Positions 32,191 through 42,387 of a stretch of 64,000 nucleotides of DNA are shown piece after piece (position 1 is the first letter of the stretch; every line of letters starts with the position of its first letter). The notes below the pieces were generated by a model, which saw only the letters and a program-made list of their open reading frames with translations, ran no database searches and was not told where the DNA came from. Source of the DNA: Coniella vitis (Eukaryota; Ascomycota; Sordariomycetes; Diaporthales; Schizoparmaceae); contig WUJK01000014.1 of assembly GCA_011317545.1 (NCBI GenBank), positions 124,001-188,000 of the forward strand, in the 5' to 3' direction. The translations under genes were made by a program, and so were the position numbers.

Positions 32191-33333
32191 TTAAGCCAGG
32201 AACTCCTGCAGCGTCTTCTCATACGCTTCCGGCTGCCTGCCCAGGATATGTTCCATGTCAGGCGTCACAAGCGCGGTTTCGCCCGCCCGGATCGCTTCCC
32301 ACGCCGTCGCCCAGTCCCTCGCCATTTCCTCGCTGCCAAATGCGCCCAGCACCTGCGGGAGCTTGACGTACTCGTCCACTGAGATCTTGCGAATCTTGAA
32401 CGACTTGCCCACCATCTTGCCCAGCAGCTGCACTGTCTCGGCGAGGCTGAAGGACCGCGCGCCAGAGAAGAGAACCCTGTTGTTGACCAACCGCTGCGGG
32501 AACTGTCCGTCGACACCGCAGTACGACGCAATCAACTTGGCCGACGCCTCACCGAGCTCGTCCCGCTTGACCCAGCTCAAGCCCGGGCCCTCTCCGTCAT
32601 GGGGGATCTGCACCTCCGCCCCGTCGGCGGCCTCCTTGGGGTTGAAGTAGGCCGTGTAGATGGGGAACGATTCCGAGTAGATGCCCTCGCGTATCGCCGT
32701 GTATGTAAACGTTGGGTCCGTCGCGGCAATGGACGCGAGGTACTTTTCCGTGTCCAGATGCGCCTGCATCACCACGGCCACCGAATCAGACTTGAGTGAC
32801 CCGCAGGAGGCGTCACTGCCAAATCCCAGGCTACTGTAGAAGATGTGCTTGACTCCTGCTCGGCGCGCAGCATCGATAGCGGGAAGCTGAACCTTTGGTC
32901 ACCAAACCACCAATTTCCAAAAATTGTCAGCTTGCAGACACATCATCATGGGGGGTTCATTCATACACGACCACCAGTCTCAGGGACTCGGGCCGTTCTG
33001 ACGACGTCCATTCATCCATGCATGCATGCATGCATGCTTGCCACCCACCTTGACTCGATACTCATGCGCAGTGCTCGGATACGACACGAGAAATAGCACA
33101 TCGATCCCCGCAAACGCCAGCTCCAGCTCCTGCGGCGTCGACTCGTAGTTTGCGCGCCGCACCGTCACGTTGCCCTGCTTGTGTTTGTCGGCAATCTTTT
33201 CGGGGTACCGGCAAATGAGCGTGACGTGGTCGTTGGGCACAATCTTGAGGAGATGGCGGTACGTGCTGCCGCCCAGTGCGCCCGAGGCGGGGAAGATGCC
33301 AATGTCCTTCATGATTGCAGCTGCTGGGGACAT
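32191..33333 (-). CDS. NmrA-like NAD(P)-binding protein, 2 exons
   Basis: Model: complement(join(32191..32886, 33050..33333 less one base; exon 1 is 33049..33333)), 326 aa. Atypical SDR/NmrA fold. The nucleotide-binding start is MKDIGIFPASGALGGSTY (a variant of GxxGxxG), followed by VTLICRYPEKI and DVLFLVSYPS. After the intron, AARRAGVKHIFYSSLGFG is the strand carrying the SDR-like Tyr/Ser region, and IREGIYSES follows. Such proteins act as redox sensors/regulators or as NAD(P)H-dependent oxidoreductases; which applies is unknown. Translation may start at the second Met (33312), since NmrA proteins usually begin close to the dinucleotide motif. The intron (32887-33048, 162 bp) contains an (ATGC)n run. 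The 3' end faces the small membrane-protein gene, 62 bp apart. Confidence 0.88.
33017..33038. repeat. (ATGC)n tetranucleotide run in the NmrA-like intron
   Basis: Five tandem CATG/ATGC units within the intron 32887-33048. The unit is self-complementary, so the run can fold on itself. Confidence 0.75.
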
Positions 33334-36022
33334 ATTTTGTGGTGGGTGCTGTTGTTGTTGTCGTTGTTGTTGTTGTTATTTGCTTATTTACTTCTTTGTG
33401 GAAGATGTGATGTTTGTTTGGCGTGAGCGTGTGGTTTGTGTGGTTGTTGTGGTGGGTGGAGTGAGCTGATTCTGTGTGTAGAGGAGGGCTGTTATTGTAA
33501 GTCCTATCCCCGGTAGCAGGAAAGTGAAGATTGACAAGAAGTGAAATGAGGTCAAGCCAGAGATGGTTCAATTTTTTGGTGCTGTGTGTGGAACTACTAA
33601 TGTATAAATATGGTATATACAAATATAATATATATATATATATATTTAACACGCATAAATCGGCACCAGACCGCCCAGCCAAGAAGACCTTACGAGGCAA
33701 AACGTCAATGGAAATAAGATCGACAATGCCAGATCGGGGCGGAATCACAGTTTCCACAACTAAGTGCCGACAGTGACCAGTCTCCCCCCCCCTCCCAATC
33801 TCCACCTTTTCTTCTTGCAAGGCGCCTTATCACTACATAGTAGTACATAGTACATAGTAACAGACGGTAGTAGGGGAGAGAGCTCCAATATTTTTTATTT
33901 TATTTTTTTATTAGAAAAAAAATTCTTTTCCCCTCAAACCTTGATGACGAAATACCCGAAACAGAAAGTGTATATGCTTTGGGCTGTGGACTTGACTCTA
34001 TCCAAAGAGAAAAGAAAGAAAGAAAGAAGGAAAAAAAAAAACACATCTCCATCTCATCCACTCGTCCATCGGTCCGTCCGTCCGTCGACGCGCATAGCCG
34101 CGAAGCCTGACTGCTGGTGTATAAGTAACTTCTTACTAAACACCTCGGATTACCAAGCAAACAAAGTAACAACCACCCAAGAACAAATAAAAAAGAAAAT
34201 ATTCAACCAGCTAACCGACAAGAGAAGAACCCCAAAGGAAAAGCAAATCCACCTCAAAATTATCAAACGATTGCATTCCATTCTTTTTTCTTTTGGAGAT
34301 AATCAGATTTCACCTATACTCTAACGAGGTCCTGCCCAGTATTTCCCCAATTCCAATTGATTGGCTTCGATCAATCCAAAGTACTCAACCCCCAATCACC
34401 CAGGCTCAACTGACTTGGAAAGGAACAACCAAGCAACTCCTAACGTTGAGTTCATTTTCCAGAAAGTACTTTCTTTACTATGATTATTCTACTCTACTAT
34501 ATATATGCTATCCACGTAGAAACTCGGATACAGATTCAATCAAGCCCAGCCAACCAAGGCCCCACTTGCCAAATGAATTCCAGGAGCGAGGCCTTTTTTT
34601 TTATTAAAAAAAAAAAAAAAAACTCACGCCGGCGGCTATCTTTCTTCCAGGAAAGGTTGGAACCAGCATACACACACACACACATAGGCGTCCACCTATT
34701 TGTGAACTCTATTATTAATAAACGCCGCTCTATTCAACCCTTTTCGGAGTGTAAACTAGACGCCGTAGGTGTTGTGCGCAATAGGCGTTAGGCGCTAAAG
34801 GGGCATAAGTCCGATCGATTAAATCTACCGGAGATGCATTTAATGGGTGAATACATATATACATGGTAGTAACCCAGGCAGGGTATGCAAAGAAGAAGAA
34901 GAAGAAGAAGAAGAAGAAAGAAAGAATAATAAAATGGCGAAATTGCCATGTAAACTTGAAGACATCAAGTGCTGTGGAACCCATAGTCCTCGGATAGACT
35001 TGCTACAGAATCTACCAAAAAACAAGGCCCCAGTTGATTTTCCTCCTTCCGCCCCCAGAATGTAGAAAAAAAAGAAAAGATAGAGAGAGACCTACATAGT
35101 ATAATATGATATAATACACCATAGCACTGAGAATTCCTAAATTGCCAAAAGATTTCCATGCACTAACAAAAACATGTCATGAGAATATTTATTACACATT
35201 TTGCTTCAGACACGGAACTCATTTTGAGAAGGGGGGATGTTTAGAAGTTCCTTCTTGGGACAAGAACCTTATCATGATGATCATCTTTCACCCGTGATGG
35301 TATCGGCGCATGACTACTTTTTTAATTCTACATACACAAAAGAAAAGCAGGCCCACTCGACGTCCTCGAGGCGACTGGATACGGACTTGTTCAAAGATAA
35401 TATCTCCATAAAACATCAACACATCCAATGTGGAGTATATTTTGATGGTCCAAGCAATACATAGACGGAATAGAAGAGGGATCTTGGTTCATGTTGATGC
35501 ATTTGCCTTGCAAGAAGAGTGTTAAGTGCTATATACTTTTAGTACAAGGACAGATGCATTGAGGAAGCGAGTCGAGCATGAAAATGGAGCTATCGCTCAA
35601 CGTGGATGCGCATTCCCATGGCCTGGCTGGTGGCGATTGTAATCACCACTCCACAGCCAAAGTATCCCACTCGCCGCCAGATTATATGTCGATAATCAGG
35701 TACCGGACCTGAGTATGCACAAGAGTGACGAGACGCAAATGACGGTCAAGCAAAACCAACCGGTGTAAATCTTGCCCACAAATCCAGCCAGACACCCGCC
35801 CAGCACCCGTTGCGAAATACTCTTGGCTTTTCTCCACCTTCTTTCTGGCTTCCAGCAACGAGAAAAAACAAAACGGAAACCTCTGTGATGATGAGGCGCT
35901 AAAATGCTTCGAAGTCTAAACAATACACATTAAATGATTCTGAACGCTAGTGACATCTTGTAAGGGAAAGGGAGAGGGTTAAAAAAAAAAAAAAAAAAGA
36001 AAAGGGCTCAAGACAGAAAGTC
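33334..36022. other. 2.7-kb gene-free stretch
   Basis: No gene is supported. Visible features: GTT-rich leader next to the NmrA-like start; an (AT)n run (about 33626-33648); three head-to-tail TACATAGTA copies (33834-33859); A/T homopolymers (about 33890-33920, 34600-34620); a (GAA)n run (about 34890-34919); one more TACATAGTA (35093-35101); an A17 tract near 35982 just 3' of the methyltransferase. Confidence 0.55.
33834..33859. repeat. Triple TACATAGTA element
   Basis: TACATAGTA occurs at 33834-33842, 33844-33852 and 33851-33859, all in the same orientation. It is about 500 bp upstream of the NmrA-like start. Confidence 0.85.
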
Positions 36023-37462
36023 TCATGCAGTATCCGCTCCATCTGCGCTTGCGACTGGCGGCTTCTCACTTGTCGTCGACAGCGGCTTCTCGGCAATGAT
36101 GCGGTAGCTTGTCGTGATGAGTCTCATCTCGTCCATCTTGACAAAGGCCTGCCCATCCAGACAGAGTCTGTTGATGAGCGTCTTAAAGTGAGGCGGCAGG
36201 ACGCGAAGCTTGCACAGAGCCAAGATGACTCTTCGCACCGAGCGAAAGTAAATGTCAACCTTGTCAATCAGAGGCGACTGGAGGCCGCCTGTAGCCACGC
36301 TGGCGTTATCGGACCTAGTGACGCGGAAGCCAGCTTCAGTGAGAGCTTCTTCAAAGGACGCGGGCGTGGGGGTTCCGACAGCTCCAATCAGCGGCTTGAC
36401 GCGACGCATGAGCTCGGCGTGCTCGGGGTTGCTTTCGTCATAGGCTGGGTATTTGACCCAGTCCAAGGAGGAGAAGCGAGCGCCTGGCTTAAGAACGCGG
36501 AAGATTTCCTTGAACAAGGCCTTGTGGTCCTTGGCGAGACTCAGGGCCTGAATGTTGTAAAAGGCGTCAAAAGTCTCGTCTTGGAATGGCAGTGGGAGGT
36601 CATTGAAATCCTTGACGACAAACTCGTTGTCAAATCCCAGTTCCTCGTTGAAAGCGCGGGCCTGGGCTATCGAGTTGGGGTCAATGTTGAGCCCGGTAAC
36701 GCGAGCACCAGAGTACTTGGCCATGTGAGCAGCCACGCGACCTCTGCCGCAACCCAAATCCAATACTCTGTCTCCGGGCTTGAGGCCAATGTCGCGAGCT
36801 ATCGACTCCTCATAGAGCAGCTGATTGTCGCGAACCGAAACCTTCATATCCATGGCAGGAGGAATGTACATCTTTTCGACATCGCCCAGGGCACAGAGAT
36901 GGTTGAGCACGCCGTAGTAGGACTTGAGACAGTCGCCCACTTTTTGCTGATAGTCGGGCCCCAGGGTCTCGATCATTTGGGCTTCATTTTCCCAGTCCAG
37001 GTTGTAGATAACATAGGAAGCCATGAAATCGTCAACCTGCTTGGGAGTGAGACCACAGAGGTACTTGAAGGACTTGATAAAAGTCTTGAAGCGGCCTGGA
37101 GAGACGGAGCGGTCGGGATGGGAGCCTTCATCGTGCTGGGTCTGCGAGGGACGAGTCGGGGAGCCCTTGCTGCTCTTGCGGTGGAAGGCGAGGCCTGACT
37201 TTGGCTTTGCGCTTTGGCTGCGGCTGTGAGGCGAGTTTGCCGAGCGAGCCTTTGTCGACAAGTCCAGCTGTGGGACGGATGAGGCCTCCTTTTCAGTCAA
37301 GGTCTCGCTGCTTCGCGAGCTATCGACCAGGCTGGTGCTCTCTAAAGAGGCGGGCGTTGCAAGTTCGGGTGAAGGCACAATGGTGGAAGAAGGTGATGGA
37401 ACTCCAGCCACTTCAGAGCGTGTGGCTGGTGCTGGAGTCATGGTAGCCACAGCGGCTGCCAT
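36023..37462 (-). CDS. ERG6-like (sterol C24-type) SAM methyltransferase, divergent
   Basis: Single exon, 479 aa; the start gives MAAAVATMTPAPATRS. The first 125 residues are Ser/Pro-rich and disordered, much longer than the N terminus of Erg6. The SAM-binding site is clear: VLDLGCGRGRVAAHMA (near 233-248), then GLNIDPNSIAQARAF, and FDAFYNIQALSLAKD with FKEIFRVLKPGARFSSLDWV, the layout of sterol 24-C-methyltransferases. A C-terminal Sterol_MT-like region follows (RRVKPLIGAVGTPTPASFEE ... GFRVTRSDN). However, the aromatic YEYGWGxSFHF-type sterol-binding region that precedes motif I in true Erg6 is replaced by SYYGVLNHLCALGDVEKMY. I therefore call a paralogue acting on an unknown sterol-like or other lipid, not canonical ERG6. 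Confidence 0.8.
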   Translation of the reverse strand: MAAAVATMTPAPATRSEVAGVPSPSSTIVPSPELATPASLESTSLVDSSRSSETLTEKEASSVPQLDLSTKARSANSPHSRSQSAKPKSGLAFHRKSSKGSPTRPSQTQHDEGSHPDRSVSPGRFKTFIKSFKYLCGLTPKQVDDFMASYVIYNLDWENEAQMIETLGPDYQQKVGDCLKSYYGVLNHLCALGDVEKMYIPPAMDMKVSVRDNQLLYEESIARDIGLKPGDRVLDLGCGRGRVAAHMAKYSGARVTGLNIDPNSIAQARAFNEELGFDNEFVVKDFNDLPLPFQDETFDAFYNIQALSLAKDHKALFKEIFRVLKPGARFSSLDWVKYPAYDESNPEHAELMRRVKPLIGAVGTPTPASFEEALTEAGFRVTRSDNASVATGGLQSPLIDKVDIYFRSVRRVILALCKLRVLPPHFKTLINRLCLDGQAFVKMDEMRLITTSYRIIAEKPLSTTSEKPPVASADGADTA

Positions 37463-39722
37463 TGCTATGTTTCAGGTAGGACGTAGGACGATGCGGTTCC
37501 ACGGGTCGGGCCAGAGGCTAGGAAGGCGCGGTAATATCAAGCAGAGGATGGTCGAGAAAAGACTGACGTGGTGGTTTTGGACAAGGCCAGAGCCACGAAT
37601 TTGAATTGGGGATGGAGGCCGTTGGAGGAGGAGGCTGGTCAACTGGGGTTCCAGCTGCTCGAACAGAGTTGGTGTGGTGATGTTTGTTTGCTGGCTCGAG
37701 GGGTTGGCCAAGGAGTACGGTGCCAAAGGCGTGGATACACAGACGAACAAAGCAAGCGGGAACAGGCTCACACACAGGTGAGAAAAAGGCGTGAAGATCA
37801 GAAAAACCTGGCAGGTACTTTGGCCTAGGTATTTATTTGTTCCACGCGGTGTCGCGACAACGAGGGGCTGCTGAGTGGAGCCAGAGCCTGCCAGACCCTT
37901 TTGCGCGCAAGAAAGAGTGGGAGGAGGGTGGCCAGAAAAGGAGCGGTGCAGGGCGAGCCGACTTGGGTGACTGGAGGCGGAGGTCGAGTGTCGAGGGGAA
38001 AGGAGGGGCCAGCCTTGACGGGGACAAGGCCAAGAACGAAATCAGGTTGAGGTTGCGGGCTCAGGCGGAGTTTGGAAGCAGATGGAGAGGTACGTACTGG
38101 TCGTGGTACTACTACAGTATACATAGTAAGTACATGCAAATGCTGAAAGTGCGCTGTGTACGTATTGGTAGAGGTACTTCTAGGCTTGGAGGGGCTGGAG
38201 GATAATCCAGTCCACTCTTCTCCAGAATAAGTACTTCGTTACTTGCAAGCATCCTGCAGCGAGCATGCGGAGATCCTATCTGATATTATGACGTTTAAAA
38301 TAAAAGGATAAAAGAGGTTAAGCCAAGCAAAAGAAAAAAGGACGAAAGAAAAACAAAACAGCAGCCGCTTTCGCTCACTTACAAGATTGATAAGCCGGTA
38401 CATCTTCGGCGCCATATCCCACTGAGCCTCACCTGCCCGACTAAGCCGTGTCTGGGTCCTTCCTGCCCAGAGATGTCAGACAGGCGAGGCTGTGATTAGT
38501 CAGAACGGGCTGCCAACACCGAACGACCAGCCTACTGGATTACCAACCGGCACCCTTCAGCACGCCCGTCCATAGTCGCACACGGTACGTACAAAAACAG
38601 GAGACACGAGTTCCATCACAGCAAACACGGACATGACGCCGAGTGACGAGGAGGGAAGAGGCCTGTTCCCATAAAGTACATACTATGTCGTAGTAGTGCC
38701 AGCCAAAGGGCGCCCGGAGGGCTCGGGAGATCCAAGGCCGCTCAACCCAGGCTTGATGCATGAATAATAAGCGTCCGAGCACTGGGGCCTTCAACTTGCA
38801 TGGAAAATCTGGAATGTCAAGTGGAAAGAAGCTGGGACGAAAGTGGTTGGCCAGGCCCAGATGTCGCCTTGGTGGTCCGTCTGGATGCTCAAAGGTTCGG
38901 AGGTGTGGCCCCACTTGCAGTCGTTGGCTTGGCTGCAGAAGGAAGGATTCTGGTACTATGACACAGGTACCAGCACGTAGGTACATATGTCTTGGCCCAA
39001 AAAGCTTGTCCGCCGTGTCCGATCTGCTCAAGCCTTGTCCCATCGCGGGGTTCCACTTTTCGGGAAGGTCGCCCTCGACGTCGCTTCCTTGATGCACACC
39101 GACACCGCGAACATGGCCTCGCCCTTTGACTCATTTCCCGCCGAGAGCCCCGGAAGAGAGACTCGGTTGTTTTCGTGATGTACAGTCCAAAGTTGTGTTC
39201 ATTCTGCAGCCCAGCCCGTCATCCACGATCAGAATAACTTGCTGCTCCTTTGCCAGCTGCTTGCTGGCCTCCATGGCACGTACATAGTACAGAATCAAGT
39301 ATCATCATCCCCTCCTGATGATCACTGGGTCCCGACTGGAGTAAGGTGCTCGTGCTCGTCACCGGTGTGTCGCAACTTTTCATGATGCAAAGTATTGAGC
39401 TTTTCATAGTAGCAGCTGTGGCGTGAGCATCTCCTTCGACCCATTTCCTGGGGATCCGCAATCGGACGTTCTCGCACGTCTGGTATTGATGGCCGGCTTA
39501 TTGCCAGTCCCTGCCAGTCCCTGCCAGTCAGCCGTCTGCCATCCCACGGGTCAGTCCTGGACCTCGCCTTTTGCTCGCTTCTTGCGCGACCCTGTCATTT
39601 CCGCACTGCCTCTTTTGTTTCTCTCTGGTGTGATTGCGAGAACACGAGACGCGGCACTACACATGTACCCTGGCTGTTGGCACCTCAAAATGCATATCGG
39701 GGGGGTGGCATCAAACCTGCCA

Positions 39723-39740
39723 GTACATAGTACTATGTAC
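39723..39740. repeat. 18-bp perfect palindrome GTACATAGTACTATGTAC
   Basis: The sequence equals its own reverse complement and is made of one TACATAGTA and one TACTATGTA overlapping by two bases. Confidence 0.95.
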
Positions 39741-41013
39741 CGTGCAGCCTCTGATCAACGAATGGAGAGAATTTGCAATGCCAAGACTGGCCAATTTCCA
39801 CATTCTGCTGCGCTACGTCACCGGCCAGGGCTGCCAGGCAGGCCAGGGTAGCCGTGGTGGTTGCTGCCGATCCCTCCAGAAAAGGCCTGCTAAAACGGTT
39901 GGCCCCGCCCGGTCCTACTATATACATAGTATACAAGTGCCTATGTACCCAAGTACTTTTTCGGTTTCAAGGGCAAAACCACCGCTCTTGCCATGCTGGA
40001 CTGTCACCTGACTCTGGTCTCTTGCCTCAGGACTGCCATTCCAGCCACTGTGAAGGCTTCCTGTGCCAACCACTTCACCAGACGACTCAAGCACGTTGAT
40101 CTCCCAGTTTCTTGGGTGGATGCTGTCTCAATAGGGCTCGATTCACTCCACTACTGACCCTCAACAACACCCTTCTACACTTCGAACTTGGGCCAGTCGC
40201 CCAGCCAAAACACCAACTCCCCAAGACTCGATGTTGCACCTTCCGTGCGCCGCTTCCACGCCCGAGCCACGCCTGTCCCCTCTGAAGTACTTGGGGAATG
40301 GCTTCATTCCTCGTCAACCGCGGTGCATGCGGCTCGCCCCTGCACGTCACTGTACCTGTGTGGCAATTAAGGTTTTAAGGTTATATTTGGGCACAGCCCC
40401 CGGTCCCCAACCCGTAGATATTGGCCTCGATGTGTGCCTGGCCAATCCTCTTGCGGTGGCCACGCCCCTAGCAAGGTCCAGTCATACAAGAACAATCAGC
40501 TGGCTGCATCCCATCAGCATAGTAGATCTGGTCTTGGCCAGGTGGATATTGCACAGCCACCTTGTGCGTATAGCCATAATCTTGCAGTCTTGCACTTATT
40601 ACACGCCAGCTGACGATTCCGCCTTTCTCTGATCTCTGAAAGAGCAAGATGGGGGCGTGGAAAGTTTCCATTCGAGAGGCTTACTGCTATCCATCTACCA
40701 GAATCACAACCTGTTTCTGATCTAGGAGGATTCGTGAAAACCGATTCTCACATGGCAATCATTACGCTGGGGGAATAGTTACCAACCAGAGAAATCCATG
40801 GACTCACCACAAGGCATCAGAAATAATCTACCAACACAGTCTATGGGTAAACCTGCACGCTGTACATGGGAGCTCACCCTTGAGCATTGAAGATTCACCA
40901 GCCCCGTGGATCGTCATTCTCCGTCTCTTTCTATCTCTCGAGAAAAGGCCCGTACCGCCTTCACCAGAGATGGCCCATTCTTCCGGTACTTCCGAGCCCT
41001 GGCTGCGACGGCA

Positions 41014-41042
41014 TACATAGTAAGTGTGCCTGATACTATGTA
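41014..41042. repeat. Inverted pair of the 9-mer with an 11-nt spacer
   Basis: TACATAGTA (41014-41022) and TACTATGTA (41034-41042) form a 9-bp stem with an 11-nt loop if single-stranded or transcribed. Confidence 0.85.
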
Positions 41043-42387
41043 GCCTATTTGGGTATTCCTCGGGACTCGAGAAACTTGCTTTGATTCGACGATTGGCTGT
41101 GCCATGTAGAGGTTGACTTGTACGGTACGCGGGCGACATGTACCTCCCAAGTCACGCACCTCTTTTGTCTGGCCGTCTGGTTAACCCCAATCGATCCTGC
41201 GGCTTTAACTTTTTCTTCTTCTTCTTCTTCTTCTTCTTCTTCTTTTTTCAAAAAAAAGGGAGGGGGGGACTTATATAGTACTGCCTTTCCCACCCATCTT
41301 CGCTCCCTCTAAGCTTGTCGCTGGATATTCCTTCTATAACATTCTAGAATTAGTTTGGAACCGGTCACCAAGCATCTATAAGGCTTGTTGCTCGCTGCTT
41401 GCGTCTACTATGGCACTGGGGACTATCTATAGCTCCACCGAGGGCTGAGGGTCCCAGTGCCTTTCAAATCCACGGACCTCGACCAATCTCTTGACCTTCA
41501 CACATTTACTCTTGGGCCAGATTCCTTGTTGATGCCTCTACCTGGCTCTGGTCTACGGCAACTGAGCTTAGCAGATTGGGACTGCCTGTTCGTCATGGGT
41601 ATAGTGGCTTTGTGGACATGTCTTGGATATACGTTTTGTATGTTCCCCTCAGATTTGGAAGAAAGGATTTATTCAACAGGATACACGCACACTGACACTA
41701 TTTGGTGTTATGTTACGCTTCGACTCGACCGTGCAGGTACAGGCAGGGTGCGGAATAAAACTCGTATCGTGATAACGCATGTAAGCAAGTCGATAAATTT
41801 TATATTTTAGCCATGGCAGCAAGGTCCGTACGTCCATCGCTGCACACCCATCTCGTGGTTTTCAATGTCTAAAGACTATATTTGAATACAAATCGAAGCA
41901 CGTCCGATGACGAGAAGAGAGGGGGAAATACGATGTTACAACTTGCGACAACGAGTTGTATCAGGAACAAGAATAAAGTGGACACTCTTTGCATCATGCT
42001 CTCAAGAAGAGCCTGCCCTTTTTTAGAGCAAGCACAAAGTATTACTACACAAGATTCGACAACATCAAGCACACTTTCTCTATGCAACATAAAAGGAAGG
42101 AAAAGAGGGGGGGGAGGCGTTGATGAAAGAAAACGACACACATCCGGTACTCTCACCCATCAAGGTAGGGAAACAAACGAACTTGTCAAGAGAAGAAAAA
42201 GACATCTAGGCCATATAACCCACCCCCTTCCTCCTTACACTCAGCTAACCTCAACTACCCAACAATCAACATTCCTCCTCCCCCACCAGCACGACCCACT
42301 CCAGTCCCTACATGATGCCCAACATCGAAAGGATTCCCCGGGCCCACACCCAGAGGGAAAGAAGGAAAAGAAAGGGGGGGAAAAAAG

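Larger units (their letters stand above)
37463..42387. other. 4.9-kb gene-free stretch rich in palindromic elements
   Basis: The right-to-left promoter of the methyltransferase occupies the first part (CAGGTACTTT at 37812-37821 followed by CCTAGGTA). No convincing gene is seen up to the acyl-CoA synthetase stop. TACATAGTA-type elements lie at 38120, 39281, 39724, 39731, 39923, 41014 and 41034. A (TTC)n run lies at about 41214-41243 followed by A and G runs. Open frames are short and repeat-derived (for example a CCAGTCCCTG triplication near 39504-39528). Confidence 0.55.

Noticed and set aside
33834..33859. CRISPR-like repeat array
   Set aside because: The repeats are 9 bp, overlapping and without uniform spacers, and the genome is eukaryotic.
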